Assembly (NCBI RefSeq): GCF_001767395.1
Contig: NZ_CP017014.1
Span: 4,295,012-4,359,011 of the forward strand
Source: Rhodococcus sp. WMMA185
Lineage (GTDB): Bacteria > Actinomycetota > Actinomycetes > Mycobacteriales > Mycobacteriaceae
DNA length: 64,000 nucleotides
Direction of reading: 5' to 3'
In this document: positions 23,701 through 35,287 of the stretch, piece by piece
Position numbering within the stretch: the stretch's first letter is position 1
Layout: the number at the start of each line of letters is the position of its first letter
Translations under genes and position numbers: made by a program
Notes under the pieces: model-generated
What the model saw: only the letters and a program-made list of their open reading frames with translations
Database searches by the model: none
What the model was told of the DNA's origin: nothing

Positions 23701-26700
23701 CGGCTGATCTCGCGGATCGGATCGATCGGTTGGCGCGGGAGCATCAGGCGACGTTCTTCATGGTGGCGCATGCGGCGTTGGCGGTGTTGGTGGCGCGACT
23801 CAGTGGCAGCGAGGATATTCCGATCGGGACGCAGATCGCTGGCCGTGGAGAGGCGGCGCTCGACGATCTGGTGGGGATGTTCGGGAACACATTGGTGTTG
23901 CGCACCCGGATTGCGGGCACGGCGTCGTTCACGGAGGTGCTGGCTCAGGTTCGAGAGGTTGATCTGGCCGGTTTCGGTAACCCGGATGTTCCGTTGGAGC
24001 GGCTGGTGGAGATATTGAATCCGGCTCGGTCGATGGCGTATTCGGCGTTGTTCCAGGTCTTGTTGGTTGTGCAAAACTTTGCCGAGTCGCGGGTGTCGTT
24101 GCCTGGGTTGGAGATCGACCCGGTCGATACGGGTTCGGTGGGTGCAAAGTTGGATCTGGAATTGGATCTGGTCGACCGGTTCGATGCGGATGGGCGGCGC
24201 ACCGGGATCGTCGGGACGTTGACGTACGCGCTGGATTTGTTCGAGGAGCCGACAGTGGCGGGGTTCGGTGCCATGTTCACCGCGATACTCGAGGCGGTCA
24301 CAGCGGATGCGACGGTGCCGGTGGGGCGTATCGAGTTGCGCAGCCCCGCCGAATGTCGGGCCGTCGATGGTTGGAATGACACCAGGCGTGAGGTGTTGGA
24401 CGGGTTGTTGCTGGACGGGTTCGCGGGGCAGGTGGTGCGGACGCCGGACGCGGTGGCGGTGGTGTTCGAGGGGCAGTCGTTGACGTATGCGCAGTTCGAT
24501 GCGCGGGTCAACCGGTTGGCCCGGTTCCTGATCGAGGAGGGGGTGGGCCCTGAATCGTTGGTGGCGGTGGGGATGCGCCGGTCGGTGGAGTTGTTGGTCG
24601 GGATGTATGCGGTGTTGCGGGCGGGTGGGGCGTATGTGCCGGTCGACCCGGATCAGCCGCGCGAGCGCAACGAGTATGTGCTCGATACGGCGGGACCGGT
24701 GTGTGTGTTGTCGACGTCCCGGGACGGATTCGTCGTGTCGGGGCGTCGGGTGGTCAATGTCGACGAGGTGGATGTGTCGGGGTTTTCCTTGGCGCCGGTG
24801 GCCGAGTCGGAACTGTTGGGACCGGTGCGGTCGGAGAACCCGGCTTATGTGATTTTCACGTCGGGGTCCACCGGGCGTCCGAAGGGGGTGGCGGTCACTC
24901 ACCGCGCTGTGGTCAATCAGATGGTTTGGATGCGGGAGCGTTACGGTCTCGGTTCAGGCGACACGGTGCTGCACAAGACTCCGGTCACCTTCGATGCGTC
25001 GGTGTGGGAACTGTTCTACCCGCTGCAGGTGGGCGCTCGGTTGGTGGTGGCGGAGCCGGGTGGGCATCGCGATCCCGAATACTTGATCCGAACCGCTCAG
25101 CGGTGGGAGATCACGATCTTGGAGTTCGTGCCGTCGATGCTCGCGCTGTTCTTGTCGGCAGACTCGGCGCTAGATCTGCCGGCAACATTGCGGTATGTGT
25201 CAGTCGGTGGTGAGGCGCTACCAGCGGAGGTGGCATCTCGGTTCGCCAACCGTTCGGATGCTTTGTTGGACAACACGTATGGGCCGACAGAGGGGACTGT
25301 GACCACGACGGTGTTCCGTTGTTCACCGGAGTCGGGAACCGGTTCGGGTTCGGGCCCGGTCCCGATCGGAGCGCCGATCCGCAATACTGCCGCCCATGTC
25401 CTCGACCGTGGTTTGCGTCCGGTGCCGGTGGGGGTGGCGGGGGAGTTGTATCTGTCGGGTGTGCAGGTGGCCCGCGGGTACCAGAACCGCCCGGACTTGA
25501 CGGCGGAGCGGTTCGTGGCCGCTCCGTTCGGTGCGGCGGGGTCGCGGTTGTATCGGACTGGGGATCTGGTGCGGTGGAACCGGGACGGGAATCTCGAGTT
25601 CCTCGGGCGCACGGATTTCCAGGTGAAGGTGCGGGGCCTGCGGATCGAGTTGGGGGAGATCGAGACGGCGTTGGTGGCCTGCGACGGCATCGCGCAGTCG
25701 GTGGTGGTGGTGCACGAGGGCGATCTGGGTCAGCAGTTGGTGGGGTATGTGGTGCCCGAGGTGGGGTGCACGGTCGAGGTCGATGTGGTGCGCGAGTCTG
25801 TTGGGCGGTCGCTCCCGGTCTACATGGTGCCGGATGTGGTGATGGTGCTCGAGGGGTTCCCGTTGACGTCGAGCGGGAAGGTGGATCGGAAGGCGTTGCC
25901 GGCGCCGCAGTGGAAGGCGCGGGAGTTCCGGGCGCCGGTGACTCCGGTGCAGGAGATGGTGGCGGGGGTGTTCGCCGAGGTCCTCGGTGTCGAGCGGGTC
26001 GGGCTCGATGATGATTTCTTCGCGTTGGGCGGTAATTCGTTGGTCGCGACCCGGGTGATCGCGCGCCTCAACACCATTTTGGGTAGTGCACTGGGCGTGC
26101 GGGCGTTGTTCGAGGCGTCCACGGTGGAGGGGCTGGCGGCGCGGGCTGAGCGGCATGCGGGTGAGGGTGGTCGTCCGGTGCTCGAGGCGGGTGTGCGGCC
26201 GGATCGGGTGCCGTTGTCGTTGGCGCAGCAGCGGTTGTGGTTCTTGAATCGGTTGGATCCGGAGTCGGCGGCGTACAACATTCCGGTGGCGTTGCGCTTG
26301 ACGGGTGAGCTGGATGTGGCGGCGTTGTCGGCGGCGGTGGCCGATGTGGTGGGCCGGCACGAGGCGTTGCGGACGGTGTTCCCGGATTCGGTGCAGGGCC
26401 CGTTCCAGGTGGTGGTGCCGGTGTCGCAGGTGCCGGTGGATTTGACCCCGGTGCCGGTGACGGCGGAGGAGATGAATGCGCGGATTGCGGGATTGGCGAG
26501 TCCCGGGTTCGATGTGACCGCTGAGGTTGCGGTTCGGGTGAGGTTGTTCAGGGTCTCGGAGTCCGAGCATGTGTTGGTGGTGGTGGTCCACCACATTTGC
26601 GCGGATGGGTTCTCGACCGGACCGTTGGCGCGGGATGTGATGGTGGCGTACGCGGCCCGGCTCGCCGGGCACGAACCCGGGTGGGCATCGTTGTCGAACC

Positions 26701-29700
26701 AGTACGCGGATTACGCCCTGTGGCAGCGTGAGCTCCTCGGGTCGGAGGACGATCCGGGATCGCTGCTGTCGCAGCAGATCGGGTATTGGACGGGTGCGTT
26801 GGCGGGGTTGCCGGAGGTGTTGGCGTTGCCGACGGATCGTCCGCGGCCTGCGGTGCGGTCGGGTGCCGGGGGCAGTGTGGAGTTCGTGGTGTCGGCGGCG
26901 GTGACCGAGCGGATGCATGTGTTTGCGCGGGAGCGGGGGGCGACGCCGTTCATGGTGGTGCATGCGGCGTTGGCGGTGGTGTTGGCGAAGCTCAGTGGCA
27001 GCACCGATGTGGCGGTGGGGTCGGCGGTGGCTGGCCGGGGCGAGGCGGCGCTCGACGATCTGGTGGGGATGTTCGTGAACACCCTGGTGCTGCGGGCCGA
27101 GTGTGATCCGGATCTGTCGTTCGCCGATCTGGTGGATCGGGTGCGGGAGTCGGATCTCGAGGCGTTCGCGCATGCGGATGTGCCGTTCGAGCGGTTGGTG
27201 GAGGTGTTGAATCCGACACGGTCGCAGTCGTTCTCACCTCTGTTCCAAGTGATGTTGGCGTTCCAGAATTACACCCAGTCTCAGGTTGAGCTGCCGGGGT
27301 TGATGGTGTCGCCGGTTGCGGTGGACTGGACAGCGGCACAGTTTGACCTGTCGGTAACTCTCGGTGAGGGGGACGACGGTGGCTACATGGGCGCGCTGGT
27401 GTATGCGACGGATATCTTCGATCCGGGGACGGCGGCGCAGATCGCGGAGCGGTTCGTGCGGGTGCTCGAGACGGTTCTCGACGATCCCGCGGTGGCGGTG
27501 GGCGACCTTTCCGTCGTAGGCGACGACGAGCGGCACCGGATGGTCTCGGAGTGGAACGACACCGGACGTGAGGTACCTCAGGGGTTGTTGCTGGATGGGT
27601 TCGCGGAGCAGGTGGTGCGGTCGCCGGATGCGGTGGCGGTGGTGTTCGAGGGGCAGTCGTTGACGTATGCGCAGTTCGATGCGCGGGTCAACCAGGTGGC
27701 GCGGTTGTTGATCGATGCCGGGGTGGGGCCGGAGTCGTTGGTGGGCATCGGGATGCGCCGGTCGGTGGAGATGTTGGTCGGGATGTATGCGGTGTTGCGG
27801 GCGGGTGGGGCATATGTGCCGGTCGACCCGGATCAACCCGCCGAACGCAACGAGTATGTGTTCGATACGGCGGGACCGGTGTGTGTGTTGTCGACGGCCC
27901 GGGACGGATTCGTCGTGTCGGGGTATCGGGTGGTCAATATCGACGAGGTGGATGTGTCGGGGTATTCGCCGGCGCCGGTGGCCGAGTGCGAGTTGCTGGG
28001 GCCGGTGCGGGCGGAGAACCCGGCGTATGTGATTTTCACGTCGGGGTCCACCGGGCGGCCGAAGGGGGTGGCGGTCAGCCACCGGGCGATCGCCAACCTC
28101 CTGTCGTGGATGGTCTCGGAGTACGGGTTCACCGACTCCGATGTGGTGGTACAGAAGGCGCCGATCACGTTCGACGTATCGGTGTGGGAGTTGTTCCTGC
28201 CGCTGACGGTCGGCGCAAAGTTGGTGGTCGCTCGGCCGGATGGGCATCGTGATTCGGAGTACATGTTGTCGCTGATCGGCGATGCCGGGGTCACGGTGGC
28301 GGAGTTCGTGCCGTCGATGCTGGGCGCCTTCCTCGCGGACCCAGAGGTGCAGATCCCCGACTCGTTGCGGTTGGTGTATGTCGGTGGTGAGGAATTGCCG
28401 GTGGATATGTTCGGGCGTCTGGCGGCGAAGTCGGATGCCCGCCTCGACAACATGTACGGCCCTACCGAGGCCGCAGTCACGGTGACGTCCTACCGGTGTG
28501 ATGACCGGGATGTGCTCACCGTGCCGATCGGCGTCCCGGTGTGGAACATCCATACGTATGTACTCGACGCTCGTCTGCATCCGGTGCCGGTGGGAGTGGC
28601 CGGGGAGTTGTATCTGGGTGGGATCCAGTTGGCCCGGGGGTATCAGGGTCGCCCGGAGTTGTCGGCGGAGCGGTTCGTGGCGGATCCGTTCGGTGCGGCG
28701 GGGTCGCGGTTGTATCGGACGGGGGATCTGGTGCGGTGGAACCGGGACGGGCAGTTGGAGTTTGTGGGGCGCACTGATTTTCAGGTGAAGGTGCGGGGTC
28801 TGCGGATCGAGTTGGGGGAGATCGAATCCGCGTTGGTGACCGATGATTCGGTCGCTCAGGCGGTGGTGGTGGTGCACGAGGGCGATCTCGGCCAGCAGTT
28901 GGTGGGGTATGTGGTGCCGGAGATGGGCTGGTCGGTGGACACCGAGGCGGTGCGCGAGTCTGTTGGGCGGTCGTTGCCTGCGTACATGGTGCCGGATGTG
29001 GTGATGGTCCTCGATGAGTTCCCGTTGAGTTCGGCGGGGAAGGTGGATCGGAAGGCGTTGCCTGTGCCAGTGTGGGCGCCGCGCGAGTTCCGGGCGCCGG
29101 TGACTCCGGTGCAGGAGATCGTGGCGGAGATCTTCGCCGAGGTCCTCGGTGTGGAGCGGGTCGGCCTCGATGACGATTTCTTCGCGTTGGGTGGCAATTC
29201 GTTGGTCGCGACCCGGGTGATCGCACGGTTGGGTGCGGCGTTGGACGCGCGGGTGCCGGTGCCGGTGATTTTCGAGGCGTCGACGGTGGAGGCGTTGGCG
29301 GTGCGGGTCGAGGGGCATGCGGGTGAGGGTGGGCGTCCGGTGCTCGAGGCGGGTGTGCGGCCGGGTCGGGTGCCGTTGTCGTTGGCGCAGCAGCGGTTGT
29401 GGTTCTTGAATCGGTTGGATCCGGGGTCGGCGGCGTACAACATTCCGGTGGCGTTGCGGTTGTCCGGTGTGTTGGATGTGGCGGCGTTGTCGGCGGCGGT
29501 GGCCGATGTGTTGGGCCGGCACGAGACGTTGCGAACGGTGTTCCCGGATTCGGCGCAGGGGCCGTTCCAGGTGGTGGTGCCGGTGTCGCGGGTGCGGGTC
29601 GATTTGACCCCCGTACCGGTGGCTGGTGAGGGCGAGTTGCTCGATCGTGCCGAAGCGTTGTTGACACAGGGTTTCGATGTCACCGAGTCGGTGCCGGTGC

Positions 29701-32700
29701 GGGGAGCGTTGTTCGAGTGTGGTGCGGACGAATTCGTGTTGGTGATGGTGGTGCACCATATTTGCGCGGATGGGTTCTCGACGGCGCCGTTGGCCCGGGA
29801 TGTGATGGTGGCGTATGCGGCCCGTCGGGCAGGACACGAGCCGGGGTGGCCGCCGCTCGAGGTGCAGTACGCGGATTATGCGTTGTGGCAGCGGGAGTTT
29901 CTCGGGTCGGAGGACGATCCTGAATCGTTGGCCGGCCAGCAGATCGAGTATTGGTCGGGGGCGTTGGCGGGGTTGCCGGATGTGGTGGCGTTGCCGACGG
30001 ATCGGCCGCGGCCTGCGGTGCGGTCGGGTGCCGGTGGCAGTGTCGAGTTCGTCGTGTCGGCAGCCACGGTGGGTCGGATGCACTCGTTCGCACGGGAGCG
30101 GGGGGTGACTGCGTTCATGGTGGTGCATGCGGCGTTGTCGGTGGTGTTGGCGAAGCTTAGTGGGTCGACCGATATTGCGGTGGGGTCGGCGGTGGCGGGC
30201 CGGGGTGAGGCGGCGCTCGATGATGTGGTGGGGATGTTCGTGAACACCCTGGTGCTGCGGGCCGAGTGTGATCCGGATCTGTCGTTCACCGAGTTGGTGG
30301 ATCGGGTGCGGGAGTCGGATCTCGAGGCGTTCGCGCATGCGGATGTGCCGTTCGAGCGTGTGGTGGAGGTGTTGAATCCGGTTCGTTCGCAGTCGTTCTC
30401 GCCGTTGTTTCAGGTGATGTTGGCGTTCCAGAACTTCGGGCGGTCTCAGGTGGAGTTGCCGGGTTTGACGGTGTCGCCGGTTCAGGTGGATTGGGCGGCG
30501 GCGCCGTTCGATTTATCGATGTCGCTTGGTGAGGCGGCCGACGGCGGGTACGAGGGGGCGTTGGTGTTTGCGACGGACATCTTCGATGCCGGCACGGCGG
30601 CGGGAATCGCGGAGCGGTTCGTGCGGGTGCTCGAGTCGGTGGCGGAGGATCCGTCGGTTCGGGTGGGGGATGTGTCTGTTCTCGATGCTGCGGAGCGGGC
30701 GTTGGTGCTCGATCGGTGGAATGACACGGGGCACCCGGTGCCCGACACCTCTTTGATGGGGTTGTTCGCGGAGTGGGTGGTGCGGTCGCCGGATGCGGTG
30801 GCGGTGGTGTTCGAGGGGCAGTCGTTGACGTATGCGCAGTTCGATGCGCGGGTCAACCAGGTGGCCCGGTTCCTGATCGATGCCGGGGTGGGCCCGGAGT
30901 CGTTGGTGGGCATCGGGATGCGCCGGTCGGTGGAGATGGTGGTCGGGATCTATGCGGTGTTGCGGGCGGGTGGGGCGTATGTGCCGGTCGATCCGGATCA
31001 GCCCCGCGAGCGCAACGAGTATGTGCTCGGGACAGCCGCCCCGGTGTGTGTGTTGTCGACGTCCCGGGACGGATTCGTGGTTTCGGGGCATCGGGTGGTC
31101 AACCTCGACGAGGTGGATGTGTCGGGGTATTCGCCGGCGCCGGTGGCCGAGTGCGAGTTGTTGGGTCCGGTGCGGTCGGAGAACCCGGCGTATGTGATTT
31201 TCACGTCCGGGTCGACGGGGCGGCCGAAGGGGGTGGCGATCAGCCACCGGGCGATCGTCAACCTCCTGTCGTGGATGATCTCCGAATACGGGTTCACCGA
31301 CTCCGATGTGGTGGTGCAGAAGGCGCCGATTACGTTCGACGTGTCGGTGTGGGAGTTGTTCCTGCCGTTGGCGATCGGGGCCCGGATAGTGATCGCCCGG
31401 CCGGACGGACACCGTGATCCGGAGTACATGCTGTCGCTGATCAAGAACGCCGGGGTTACGGTGACGGAGTTCGTGCCGTCGATGCTGGGCGCCTTCCTCG
31501 CGGACACCGAGGTGCAGATCCCCGACTCGTTGCGATTGATACATGTCGGTGGCGAGGAATTGCCGGTGGATATGTTCGGGCGTCTGGCGGCGAAGTCGGA
31601 TGCACGCCTGGACAACGTGTATGGGCCGACCGAGGCGGCAGTGAGTGTCAGCTACTACCGGTGTGATGACCGGGATGTGCTCACCGTGCCGATCGGCGTC
31701 CCGGTGTGGAACACCCATACGTATGTACTCGACGCTCGTCTGCATCCGGTGCCGGTGGGGGTGGCCGGGGAGTTGTATGTGGGTGGTGTACAGGTGGCAC
31801 GCGGGTACCAGAACCGCCCGGATTTGACGGCGGAGCGGTTCGTGGCCGCTCCGTTCGGTGCGGCGGGGTCGCGGTTGTATCGGACGGGGGATCTGGCGCT
31901 GTGGAACCGGGACGGGAATCTCAAGTTCCTCGGGCGCACGGATTTCCAGGTGAAGGTGCGGGGTCTGCGGATCGAGTTGGGGGAGATCGAGGCGGCGTTG
32001 GTGGCCTGCGACGGCATCGCTCAGGCGGTGGTGGTGGTACACGAGAGCGATCTCGGCCAGCAACTGGTGGGGTATGTGATGCCTGCTGCGGGGTGCGTGG
32101 TCGATGCCGAGTCGGTGCGTGCGGTGGTGGGTGAGCGTGTGCCTTCGTACATGGTGCCGGATGTGGTGATGGTCCTCGAGGAGTTCCCGTTGACGTCGAG
32201 CGGGAAGGTGGACCGGAAGGCGTTGCCGGCGCCGCAGTGGAAGGCTCGGGTGTTCCGGGCGCCGGTGACTCCGGTGCAGGAGATGGTGGCGGGGGTGTTC
32301 GCCGAGGTCCTCGGTGTGGAGCGGGTCGGCCTCGACGATGATTTCTTCGCGTTGGGTGGCAATTCGTTGGTCGCGACCCGGGCGATGTCTCGGTTGGCAA
32401 GCGAAGTCAGCATTCCTGTTCCCTTGCAATGGTTTTTCTCCGATCCGACGGTGGAGGCGTTGTCTGGCCGCATCGTTGCCGGTATCGACGGTTCAGCCGG
32501 GAAAGACTCGGCCGGAGCAGGCTTCGGTCCACTGCTCACCCTTCGGGAAGCCGGCACCGCGACGCCGGTGTTCTGCATCCACCCGATCGTGGGATTGTCC
32601 TGGTGCTACGCAGGTCTGACACAGCATCTCGACGGCGATGTGCCCGTCTACGGTGTCCAAACTCCCGCGATCCACGAGGAGAGTTTTGTGCCGGAGTCTC

Positions 32701-33401
32701 TCGAGGAACTCGCAGACCGATACATCAGTGAGATCCGCAAGGTCCGGCCGGATGGGCCGTATCGGCTGCTGGGCTGGTCCTTGGGCGGTGCCATCGCTCA
32801 TGCGATGGCGATCCAACTGCAGGCGGCTGGTGAGCGGGTGGAGGTGTTGGCCATGCTGGACAGCTTCATCGAGTCGAACGTGGCTGGTTCGGCTGATGAC
32901 GTCGCCATGGGCGAGTTGCTGGGCGCGTTCGGCGTCGAAGAGGACGCCGCAGGAACCAATGCCTCCGATCTGAGCCTCGACGTTGTCACAGCGGAATTGG
33001 CCAGGCTGACGGGGCGGTCCGCAGAACAAGCCGAAGAGATCGTTGGGCGACTCTGGTCTGCGGCGGAACGCAATTCGCGGTTGATGGCCGAGTATCGACC
33101 GGAGCGTTTCGAAGGAGACATCGTGTTCTTCACGGCCGCTGCTGATGCTCCCACGGATACGCGGGCAGAGCAGGAGTGGAGCAAGGCGGTCACGGGAAAG
33201 GTATGCGACCACCCGGTCCCGGCTACGCATTGGCGGATGACGTCTCCTGATGCTCTGGCTCTCGTCGGCCCGATCTTGAACGACGTCTTGGCGCCGACAG
33301 GCCTGAGTTCGAGCGATGTGGCCGACGGGGAATCGCCGACCGAGGGAACGCTCGGTTCGTCTGCGATCGCGCCATCCCAGGCAATAGCGGGCGGGTCATG
33401 A
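8772..33401 (+). CDS. Seven-module non-ribosomal peptide synthetase with EntF-like starter C domain and terminal thioesterase
   Basis: One uninterrupted frame encodes 8,209 residues (close to 0.9 MDa). Domain order is C1-A1-T1-E, C2-A2-T2, then five C-A-T modules and a thioesterase. Core A motifs (SGSTG) sit near residues 633, 2179, 3242, 4297, 5363, 6423 and 7478. All condensation/epimerase domains keep HHxxxDG. T1, before the epimerase, has LGGDS; T2-T7 have LGGNS. C1 resembles the EntF condensation domain (LFGPSINI and TGPVEDL segments), so an acyl or aryl starter is expected; C2 looks like a D-to-L type, matching the single E domain. The thioesterase has Ser8003 (GWSLGG) and His8153. By-eye ten-residue codes: A1 DAIMLGAIAK (hydrophobic, unassigned), A2 and A4 DVWHFSLVDK (serine), A3 and A6 DVWEYGMVTK, A5 DAWESGTVTK, A7 DVWEHGVVSK (unassigned). 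GTG start with GGAGA upstream. No MbtH, transporter or tailoring gene is adjacent. Confidence 0.97.
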   Translation: MSSLNDLDLSSARFGSSTANLPETSGIFPLSAAQRGIWFAQHLLDVPIVISQYVEFTDLDLDVELLAEVGDIAACELGTGMLRIVERDGEPFQLIDESLGLEWIHLDFRFEEDPHAAAHAWMRAYDRAPMDLLGDRLVRAATLRLGDNHYYVYSRIHHIALDGFGAMTFMNRIAKLYDARAEGSDPPRFRASSLREIVEDEARYRTSSRFARDRQYWSERSRDFPDPISLAGRSEAPGLPSLVISAPLPSTTEAAVQRLLMRQPGSMFATVAVAAVAAFLSRLTGEDDVVLSLPVSARTTARLRNSGGMVSNVVPIRLPVGNETTVADLMRSAQLELTGALRHQRYRHEDIRRDAGIGGGHRGLFGPSINIMLFQNELRVGDSVGRFNVLGTGPVEDLNVNLYPSITGQVAQIDFEANPNLYTEEELRGHHTRFLEFLAALADAPADRRIVDLEILYEDEVTHLVPARGPEPEPVRLLPDLLAEGVAAAPDGIAIRASGTEITYRDLDARSNRLARLFIEEGLGPETRVALSLPRSAESLIAFWAIAKSGAAFVPIDPDLPTERITNMLADSGAPIGVTTVGLRADLPNTIDWIALDADATIRRCTDLSGDAVTDKDRRSVLREDNAAYVIFTSGSTGVPKGVVIAHTALANYAAGGRPELGVTARSRVLRFSSASFDASLIEMLGAFSAGATMVVAPPDLIGGTELVDLLRDEQVTHMMSAPTVMNTMDPRTLEHLEAVLVGGDVCTPDLVERFGGVCRLTNAYGPTENTIASTLLSPLRPGDPITIGTPIQGVSAVVLDRRLRPVPLGVVGELYLAGSGLARGYLDRRGLTADRFVANPFGEPGQRLYRSGDEVRWVRSTAGDYALEFIGRSDSQVKVRGFRIELGEIDAALLSQAGINFAATVVHQISGGTTALVSYVRVDDGREFDPQAIVEGVATMVPSHMVPALVMQLHEVPVTAAGKLDRSALPAPRFGSVGRAFRAPSTPDEELLAGLVAEVLGLERVSVDDSLFALGGDSIIAMQIAARAKTLGLGFTARTVFERKTIAEIARAAAVEPVSAVLEEFEGGGVGRIPLTPIMYEMLERGFFNVGSFNDFSQVLLLTAPRDADEDRLRATLAAVLGHHDVLRSRFYREGSTWVLETLSAEGISADDLVSKVPTTAVPGSLTFNELVVSESAAAARRLDPERGIMIQLVWLAPRSAGVRGRLLFVAHHLVVDGVSWRVLLPDLATAWLQLGTGQTPVLDPVGTSFRRWAHGVRDKSDSGTHIGELTHWQQVLETRDPLIGSRAIDPATDTLRTTERITIEVSPAVTEAVLTQLPDAFGCGIHDGLLAALTMAIVEWRRSGGVDEPSVLLTLEGHGREEEAVAGADLARTVGWFTSAYPVRLTMPGIDLAEAFGGGHAAGALIKAVKEQLLAVPARGVGFGVLRQLDDTTRPILAALSAPQISFNFLGRQVGQQNADKLRGLGWTPDLSAPDLLATSGSDMAVAAAIDINALVVDSSTGARLTASFAFPTGVLRDAEVAALADLWRRALDGLATHALLPGAGGLTPSDLPLVSVNQRQIERWERRYPALRDVWSLSPLQSGLLFHASLAAESIDVYAAQLCIDLEGAVDTVRLRAAAADVLARHASLRAAFVYDESGEPAQLVVDGVEVPWREVDLTVDGMATGSELARLLDEDRVASFDLSRPPLLRLLLIRTAPARYVLAMTNHHIILDGWSMPLLVRELLTSYANGGSVPVSVEPPSFRTYLDWLARRDLDASRRAWDHALAGLEEPTLMAPGASLVRNDVPAQVDIDLSHNMIDSLTALVRRLGITMNTVVQAGWGLLLSRLLSRDDVVLGTTVSGRPPQLQDVENMLGMFINSVPVRVRLNRDETLAQLLGRLQTEQALLLEHHHLGLGEIQSRAGLGNLFDTLSVFQSFPIDKSGFGENVDVAGMRVTGVDVRNATHYPLTLVSTLEPRLRLSLRYQPGLFDRDTVATMAARLTAILETIAYRADRPIEDVDLFAPGERGLVLDAWNDTGREVPQGLLLDGFAEWVVRSPDAVAVVFEGELLTYAQFDARVNRLARLLIGAGVGPESLVGIGMRRSVEMLVGIYAVLRAGGAYVPVDPDQPAERNEYVLDTAAPVCVLSTSRDGVAVSGHRVVDVDEVDVSGYSPAPVAECELLGPVRAENPAYVIFTSGSTGRPKGVAVPHEGIVNRLLWMQHRYPIGVGDVVLQKTPVTFDVSVWELFWPLQAGARVVVAEPGGHRDPGYLEAVIREQSVTTVHFVPSMLEVFLGGADVAGCGSLRRVFASGEALGAATVARLRRVSDAQLHNLYGPTEASVDVTYYETGSDESVVPIGVPVWNTRTYVLDARLQPVPVGVAGELYLAGVQLARGYQGRPELSAERFVANPFVDTGAGSCAGAGSRLYRTGDLVRWNRDGQLEFLGRTDFQVKVRGLRIELGEIESALVEQDSVAQAVVVVRDGDLGQQLVGYVMPAAGCVVDAESVRAVVGERVPSYMVPDAVVVLEGFPLTSSGKVDRKALPAPQWKARVFRAPVTPVQEMVAGVFAEVLGVERVGLDDDFFALGGNSLVATRVVSRLGAALDTRVPVRVLFETPSVEGLAARVEGHAGEGGRPVLEAGVRPDRVPLSLAQQRLWFLNRLDPESAAYNMPVALRLTGVLDVAALSAAVADVVGRHEALRTLFPDSTQGPFQVVAPVSQVPVDLTPVPVAGEDELRDRVAPLLSRGFDVTESVPVRGALFRVSESEHVLVVVVHHICADGFSTVPLARDVLVAYAARLAGHEPGWAPLEVQYADYALWQRELLGSEDDPGSLLSQQIDYWTGALAGLPDVLALPTDRPRPPVRSGAGGSVEFVVSAATAGQLHSWARERGVTPFMVVHAALSVVLAKLSGSTDVAVGSAVAGRGEAALDDLVGMFVNTVVLRAECDPDVSFTDLVDRVRESDLEAFAHADVPFERLVEVLNPVRSQSFSPLFQVMLAFQNYTQSEVVLPGLTVSPVEVDWVAAPFDLSVTLAESPAGGYEGTLAYATDIFDPGTVAQIGERFVRVLETVLDDPAVAVGDISIVGDAERGLVLDAWNDTEHPVPEGLLLDGFAEQVVRSPDAVAVVFEGQSLTYAQFDARVSQLARFLIGAGVGPESLVGIALRRSVEMLVGMYAVLRAGGAYVPVDPDQPSERIAHVVAVADPVLVLASTADRGGFPASVEVVAPDVLDVSGYSSAPVAESELLGPVRAENPAYVIFTSGSTGRPKGVAVSHRAVVNLLSWMAFEYGFSDFDVVVQKAPVTFDVSVWELFLPLAVGARIVIARPDGHRDPEYMLSLIENAGVTVAEFVPSMLGTFLADPSAQIPASLRLVYVGGEELPVDMCGRLAAKSDARLDNMYGPTEAAVTVTSYRCDDRQVLTVPIGVPVWNTHTYVLDARLQPVPVGVAGELYLSGAQVARGYQGRPDLTAERFVADPFGAAGSRLYRTGDLVRWNRDGNLEFLGRTDFQVKVRGLRIELGEIETALVACDGIARSVVVVHEGDLGQQLVGYVVPEVGCTVEVDVVRESVGRSLPGYMVPDVVMVLEEFPLTSSGKVDRKALPAPQWKARVFRAPVTPVQEIVAGVFAEVLGVERVGLDDDFFALGGNSLVATRVIARLNTILGSALGVRVLFEASSVEALAVRVEGHSGEGGRPALVAGVRPDRVPLSLAQQRLWFLNRLDPESAAYNIPVALRLTGELDVAALSAAVADVVGRHEALRTVFPDSVQGPFQVVVPVSQVPVDLTPVVVAGEGELLDRAEALLTQGFDVTESVPMRGALFECAADEFVLVVVVHHICADGFSTVPLARDVLAAYAARLAGHEPGWAPLEVQYADYALWQRELLGSEDDPESLAGRQIDYWTGALAGLPEVLALPTDRPRPAVRSGAGGSVEFVVSAAVAERMHVFARERGVTAFMVVHAALAVVLAKLSGSTDVAVGSAVAGRGEAALDDLVGMFVNTVVLRAECDPDLSFADLVDRVRESDLEAFAHADVPFERLVEVLNPTRSQSFSPLFQVMLAFQNYTQSEVVLPGLTVSPVAVDWTAVQTDLSMIVTESPVGGYVGTLAYATDIFDPGTVAQIGERFVRVLETVLDDPAVAVGDISIVGDDERHRMVSEWNDTGREVPQGLLLDGFAEWVVRSPDAVAVVFEGELLTYAQFDARVNRLARYLIGAGVGPESLVGIGMRRSVEMLVGMYAVLRAGGAYVPVDPDQPRERNEYVLGTAAPVCVLSTSRDGFVVSGHRVVDVDEVDVSGYSPAPVAECELLGPVRSENPAYVIFTSGSTGHPKGVAVPHEGIVNRLLWMQHRYPIGAGDVVLQKTPVTFDVSVWELFWPLQAGASVVVAEPGGHRDPGYLEAVIREQSVTTVHFVPSMLEVFLGGADVAGCGSLRRVFASGEALAPATVARLRRVSDAQLHNLYGPTEASVDVTYYETSSDESVVPIGVPVWNTRTYVLDARLQPVPVGVAGELYLAGVQLARGYQGRPDLSAERFVANPFADTGAGSCVGAGSRLYRTGDLVRWNRDGNLEFLGRTDFQVKVRGLRIELGEIETALVACDGIAQAVVVVHEGDLGQQLVGYVAADSGRTIDTEAVRGAIRRSLPGYMVPDVVMVLEEFPLTSSGKVDRKALPAPQWKAREFRAPVTPVQEIVAEIYAEVLGVERVGLDDDFFALGGNSLVATRVIARLNTILGSALGVRVLFEASSVEGLAARVERHAGEGGRPVLEAGVRPDRVPLSLAQQRMWFFNQFDPESAAFNMPAALRLTGVLDVAALSAAVADVVGRHEALRTVFPDSVQGPSQVVVPVSQVPVDLSPVPVAGEGELLDRAEALLTQGFDVTESVPVRGALFRVSESEHVLVMVVHHISADGGSLAPLARDLVAAYAARHAGHEPGWAPLEVQYADYALWQQRVLGSEDDPGSLLSQQLSYWTTVLEDLPDLVELPTDHPRPAVQSPRGARVDFVLPADLADRIDRLAREHQATFFMVAHAALAVLVARLSGSEDIPIGTQIAGRGEAALDDLVGMFGNTLVLRTRIAGTASFTEVLAQVREVDLAGFGNPDVPLERLVEILNPARSMAYSALFQVLLVVQNFAESRVSLPGLEIDPVDTGSVGAKLDLELDLVDRFDADGRRTGIVGTLTYALDLFEEPTVAGFGAMFTAILEAVTADATVPVGRIELRSPAECRAVDGWNDTRREVLDGLLLDGFAGQVVRTPDAVAVVFEGQSLTYAQFDARVNRLARFLIEEGVGPESLVAVGMRRSVELLVGMYAVLRAGGAYVPVDPDQPRERNEYVLDTAGPVCVLSTSRDGFVVSGRRVVNVDEVDVSGFSLAPVAESELLGPVRSENPAYVIFTSGSTGRPKGVAVTHRAVVNQMVWMRERYGLGSGDTVLHKTPVTFDASVWELFYPLQVGARLVVAEPGGHRDPEYLIRTAQRWEITILEFVPSMLALFLSADSALDLPATLRYVSVGGEALPAEVASRFANRSDALLDNTYGPTEGTVTTTVFRCSPESGTGSGSGPVPIGAPIRNTAAHVLDRGLRPVPVGVAGELYLSGVQVARGYQNRPDLTAERFVAAPFGAAGSRLYRTGDLVRWNRDGNLEFLGRTDFQVKVRGLRIELGEIETALVACDGIAQSVVVVHEGDLGQQLVGYVVPEVGCTVEVDVVRESVGRSLPVYMVPDVVMVLEGFPLTSSGKVDRKALPAPQWKAREFRAPVTPVQEMVAGVFAEVLGVERVGLDDDFFALGGNSLVATRVIARLNTILGSALGVRALFEASTVEGLAARAERHAGEGGRPVLEAGVRPDRVPLSLAQQRLWFLNRLDPESAAYNIPVALRLTGELDVAALSAAVADVVGRHEALRTVFPDSVQGPFQVVVPVSQVPVDLTPVPVTAEEMNARIAGLASPGFDVTAEVAVRVRLFRVSESEHVLVVVVHHICADGFSTGPLARDVMVAYAARLAGHEPGWASLSNQYADYALWQRELLGSEDDPGSLLSQQIGYWTGALAGLPEVLALPTDRPRPAVRSGAGGSVEFVVSAAVTERMHVFARERGATPFMVVHAALAVVLAKLSGSTDVAVGSAVAGRGEAALDDLVGMFVNTLVLRAECDPDLSFADLVDRVRESDLEAFAHADVPFERLVEVLNPTRSQSFSPLFQVMLAFQNYTQSQVELPGLMVSPVAVDWTAAQFDLSVTLGEGDDGGYMGALVYATDIFDPGTAAQIAERFVRVLETVLDDPAVAVGDLSVVGDDERHRMVSEWNDTGREVPQGLLLDGFAEQVVRSPDAVAVVFEGQSLTYAQFDARVNQVARLLIDAGVGPESLVGIGMRRSVEMLVGMYAVLRAGGAYVPVDPDQPAERNEYVFDTAGPVCVLSTARDGFVVSGYRVVNIDEVDVSGYSPAPVAECELLGPVRAENPAYVIFTSGSTGRPKGVAVSHRAIANLLSWMVSEYGFTDSDVVVQKAPITFDVSVWELFLPLTVGAKLVVARPDGHRDSEYMLSLIGDAGVTVAEFVPSMLGAFLADPEVQIPDSLRLVYVGGEELPVDMFGRLAAKSDARLDNMYGPTEAAVTVTSYRCDDRDVLTVPIGVPVWNIHTYVLDARLHPVPVGVAGELYLGGIQLARGYQGRPELSAERFVADPFGAAGSRLYRTGDLVRWNRDGQLEFVGRTDFQVKVRGLRIELGEIESALVTDDSVAQAVVVVHEGDLGQQLVGYVVPEMGWSVDTEAVRESVGRSLPAYMVPDVVMVLDEFPLSSAGKVDRKALPVPVWAPREFRAPVTPVQEIVAEIFAEVLGVERVGLDDDFFALGGNSLVATRVIARLGAALDARVPVPVIFEASTVEALAVRVEGHAGEGGRPVLEAGVRPGRVPLSLAQQRLWFLNRLDPGSAAYNIPVALRLSGVLDVAALSAAVADVLGRHETLRTVFPDSAQGPFQVVVPVSRVRVDLTPVPVAGEGELLDRAEALLTQGFDVTESVPVRGALFECGADEFVLVMVVHHICADGFSTAPLARDVMVAYAARRAGHEPGWPPLEVQYADYALWQREFLGSEDDPESLAGQQIEYWSGALAGLPDVVALPTDRPRPAVRSGAGGSVEFVVSAATVGRMHSFARERGVTAFMVVHAALSVVLAKLSGSTDIAVGSAVAGRGEAALDDVVGMFVNTLVLRAECDPDLSFTELVDRVRESDLEAFAHADVPFERVVEVLNPVRSQSFSPLFQVMLAFQNFGRSQVELPGLTVSPVQVDWAAAPFDLSMSLGEAADGGYEGALVFATDIFDAGTAAGIAERFVRVLESVAEDPSVRVGDVSVLDAAERALVLDRWNDTGHPVPDTSLMGLFAEWVVRSPDAVAVVFEGQSLTYAQFDARVNQVARFLIDAGVGPESLVGIGMRRSVEMVVGIYAVLRAGGAYVPVDPDQPRERNEYVLGTAAPVCVLSTSRDGFVVSGHRVVNLDEVDVSGYSPAPVAECELLGPVRSENPAYVIFTSGSTGRPKGVAISHRAIVNLLSWMISEYGFTDSDVVVQKAPITFDVSVWELFLPLAIGARIVIARPDGHRDPEYMLSLIKNAGVTVTEFVPSMLGAFLADTEVQIPDSLRLIHVGGEELPVDMFGRLAAKSDARLDNVYGPTEAAVSVSYYRCDDRDVLTVPIGVPVWNTHTYVLDARLHPVPVGVAGELYVGGVQVARGYQNRPDLTAERFVAAPFGAAGSRLYRTGDLALWNRDGNLKFLGRTDFQVKVRGLRIELGEIEAALVACDGIAQAVVVVHESDLGQQLVGYVMPAAGCVVDAESVRAVVGERVPSYMVPDVVMVLEEFPLTSSGKVDRKALPAPQWKARVFRAPVTPVQEMVAGVFAEVLGVERVGLDDDFFALGGNSLVATRAMSRLASEVSIPVPLQWFFSDPTVEALSGRIVAGIDGSAGKDSAGAGFGPLLTLREAGTATPVFCIHPIVGLSWCYAGLTQHLDGDVPVYGVQTPAIHEESFVPESLEELADRYISEIRKVRPDGPYRLLGWSLGGAIAHAMAIQLQAAGERVEVLAMLDSFIESNVAGSADDVAMGELLGAFGVEEDAAGTNASDLSLDVVTAELARLTGRSAEQAEEIVGRLWSAAERNSRLMAEYRPERFEGDIVFFTAAADAPTDTRAEQEWSKAVTGKVCDHPVPATHWRMTSPDALALVGPILNDVLAPTGLSSSDVADGESPTEGTLGSSAIAPSQAIAGGS
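14830..32390 (+). repeat. Six about 3.18-kb tandem repeats inside the NRPS gene (modules 2-7)
   Basis: The same point in the A3 core motif recurs at 15306, 18495, 21660, 24858, 28038 and 31203, giving spacings of 3189, 3165, 3198, 3180 and 3165 bp. Long stretches are nearly identical in DNA, not only protein: the starts of the A domains, A8-to-T regions, and the C-domain block around the HHICADG codons. The Ser-type A2 and A4 segments match each other almost base for base, as do A3, A6 and A7. This indicates duplication followed by gene conversion, and makes the region prone to collapse in short-read assembly. Confidence 0.9.
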
Positions 33402-33499
33402 GTTTCGGGCGTCCGAGCCACTCGGGGCCGAATTTTCACTATCGAGAGTCGGATACAGCAGCAGTTGACCGACATGAACAAGAGAAGGTGGTACCGAAT

Positions 33500-34546
33500 A
33501 TGCAGGGACGGTCACTGGGGCTGCAGTTTCCCCGTAGGCGATGGGCTGCGGGTGCGTTGAGTGTAATGACCGTCGCGATGAGCCTGTCTCTGCCGACCCC
33601 TGCTGGCGCCGACCCTGGTCCGATGCGATCGATCGAAGCGACATCGGCCGCGTATCTCGATCGCATCGACAAGCTCGACGACCGTCGGTGGGACGTGTAC
33701 GTGTACTCCCCGTCGATGGATCGTGTGATCCCGCTGCAGGTGATTCGTCCGGCCGACACCAGTGTGCCGAGGCCGACCCTGTATTTGCTCAATGGGGCCA
33801 GCGGGGGTGAGGGTGACGCGAACTGGCTGGACCAGACGGACGTCCTGAGTTTCTTCGCGGACAAGGACGCGAATGTAGTGATTCCTGCTGAGGGAATATC
33901 CAGTTACTACACAGACTGGGAGCACGACGACCCGGTACTCGGGCGAAACAAGTGGACGACGTTTCTTACCCGTGAACTCCCTCCGGTGATCGATTCCTCG
34001 CTCGGTGCCAACGGGATCAATGCGATCGCCGGTCTGTCGATGGCGGCCACGTCCGTGTTCGACTTGGCGATCCATGCACCCGGTCTGTACCGAGGTGTCG
34101 GTTCCTATAGCGGATGCGCACAGACCAGCGACCCTCTCGGACAGGCCTATGTCCGGACAGTTGTGGGGGTCGGCGGCGGGGATGCGCAGAATATGTGGGG
34201 GCCCTATGACGGACCAGGCTGGCGTGAGCACGATCCACTCCTCAACGCCGAGAAGTTGCGTGGGATTTCTCTTTATATCGCGACCGGCAATGGGCTCCCC
34301 GGGCCGTACGAGGATCCGGCTCGCCCGGACACCCCACAGGGGATTTGGTGGCTGAATCAGGCCGTAGTCGGTGGCGCTATCGAGGCTGCTACCGACGTCT
34401 GCACCCACAACTTTGCAAATCGATTGCAGGAGTTGAACATTCCGGCGACTTTCGATTTTCGGGACGTTGGCACGCATTCGTGGGGATACTGGCAGGACGA
34501 CCTGCACAACTCTTGGCCCCAGCTGTCGGCGTCACTCGGGCTTTGA
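33500..34546 (+). CDS. Secreted antigen-85-like esterase/mycolyltransferase family protein
   Basis: From the ATG at 33500 the product is 348 residues with a clear signal peptide: RRR, a hydrophobic run (AAGALSVMTVAMSLSL) and cleavage after PAGA at about residue 37. The mature part is an alpha/beta hydrolase of the esterase-D/antigen 85 superfamily: YSPSMDRVIPLQVI and LYLLNGASGG near the start, nucleophile Ser180 in GLSMA, and a C-terminal THSWGYW histidine. Antigen-85 proteins move mycolic acids onto trehalose or arabinogalactan; the same Pfam family includes Fes/IroE siderophore esterases. An in-frame ATG at 33398 overlaps the NRPS stop as ATGA and would couple translation, but would place 34 residues before the signal peptide; a GTG at 33488 is a third option. 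Adjacency to the synthetase suggests, without proof, action on its product or at the mycomembrane. Confidence 0.85.
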   Translation: MQGRSLGLQFPRRRWAAGALSVMTVAMSLSLPTPAGADPGPMRSIEATSAAYLDRIDKLDDRRWDVYVYSPSMDRVIPLQVIRPADTSVPRPTLYLLNGASGGEGDANWLDQTDVLSFFADKDANVVIPAEGISSYYTDWEHDDPVLGRNKWTTFLTRELPPVIDSSLGANGINAIAGLSMAATSVFDLAIHAPGLYRGVGSYSGCAQTSDPLGQAYVRTVVGVGGGDAQNMWGPYDGPGWREHDPLLNAEKLRGISLYIATGNGLPGPYEDPARPDTPQGIWWLNQAVVGGAIEAATDVCTHNFANRLQELNIPATFDFRDVGTHSWGYWQDDLHNSWPQLSASLGL

Positions 34547-34581
34547 CCAAACGCCGACGGAAAATTCTTCAGGTCGGTCGA

Positions 34582-35193
34582 TCAGGTGCGCCGGAGTCCG
34601 TCGAACAGGAGTTGAACCACCGCGTCAGCCAGATCGGACACCGAGCCGCCCGTGCGCGGGCGGTACCACTCGATCAGCGAGTTGACCGTGCCGAACACGA
34701 GGCGGCTGGTGAGCGCTGGATCGATTCCAGGCCGCAGGTCTCCCTCGTTCGCTGCCGCGACGACGAGGTCGCTGACGAAGGCGTCGAACTCTCGGCGGCG
34801 GGCGAGAGCGCGGCGTTCGACCGTGGTGTTCCCGTGGACACGCAGTAGCAGCGTGACGTAAGGGAGTTCGGCGGCGAGAACCTCGACGCTGCGACGGACG
34901 AGATATTCGAGCCGGTCGATATACCGGCCGCTGGTGGCCTTCTCTTCGGTGGTAACGGCGAAGAGCGCATCGAGCGCGCGAGACAGAGCCAGTTCGAGGA
35001 GTTCCGACTTACCGGACACGTGGTGATAGATAGACGACTTCGTTATGCCCAGGCGTTGGGCGAGCACCTCCATGCTGGTGCCGTCGTAGCCCCTATCGTT
35101 GAAAACGGCTACGGCCACAGAGAGCAGCGATTCGAGGTCATAGCCCGGGCGCCCGGGAGAGCCGCTCTTTCGGGCAGGGCGTGCCGTGGCCAT
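34582..35193 (-). CDS. TetR-family transcriptional regulator
   Basis: This 203-residue repressor-type protein has an N-terminal TetR helix-turn-helix at about residues 18-65 (VAVFNDRGYDGTSMEVLAQ, then ITKSSIYHHVSGKSELL). The mostly helical C-terminal ligand domain resembles KstR2-like actinobacterial regulators of lipid or aromatic catabolism. The ATG at 35193 has GGAAGGA upstream. It converges with the esterase gene (35-bp gap) and is downstream of the small gene at 35288-35530 on the same strand, 94 bp apart. Its ligand and target are not evident; I found no clear palindrome in its own upstream gap. Confidence 0.92.
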   Translation of the reverse strand: MATARPARKSGSPGRPGYDLESLLSVAVAVFNDRGYDGTSMEVLAQRLGITKSSIYHHVSGKSELLELALSRALDALFAVTTEEKATSGRYIDRLEYLVRRSVEVLAAELPYVTLLLRVHGNTTVERRALARRREFDAFVSDLVVAAANEGDLRPGIDPALTSRLVFGTVNSLIEWYRPRTGGSVSDLADAVVQLLFDGLRRT

Positions 35194-35287
35194 ATGCGCA
35201 GTCCTTCCAGCTGTGGAGCTTCACCGCTTCGGCGCGCCGTCCACCGTACTGACCTACCGAAGGTTCGGTCTGGAAGAGGATACCCGA

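Noticed and set aside
14478-32429. Very long minus-strand open frames inside the NRPS gene (up to about 1,030 codons, His/Arg/Pro-rich)
   Set aside because: They are antisense shadows of high-GC repeated codons. Their sequences repeat with the same 3.18-kb period as the modules and have no ribosome binding sites or known domains.
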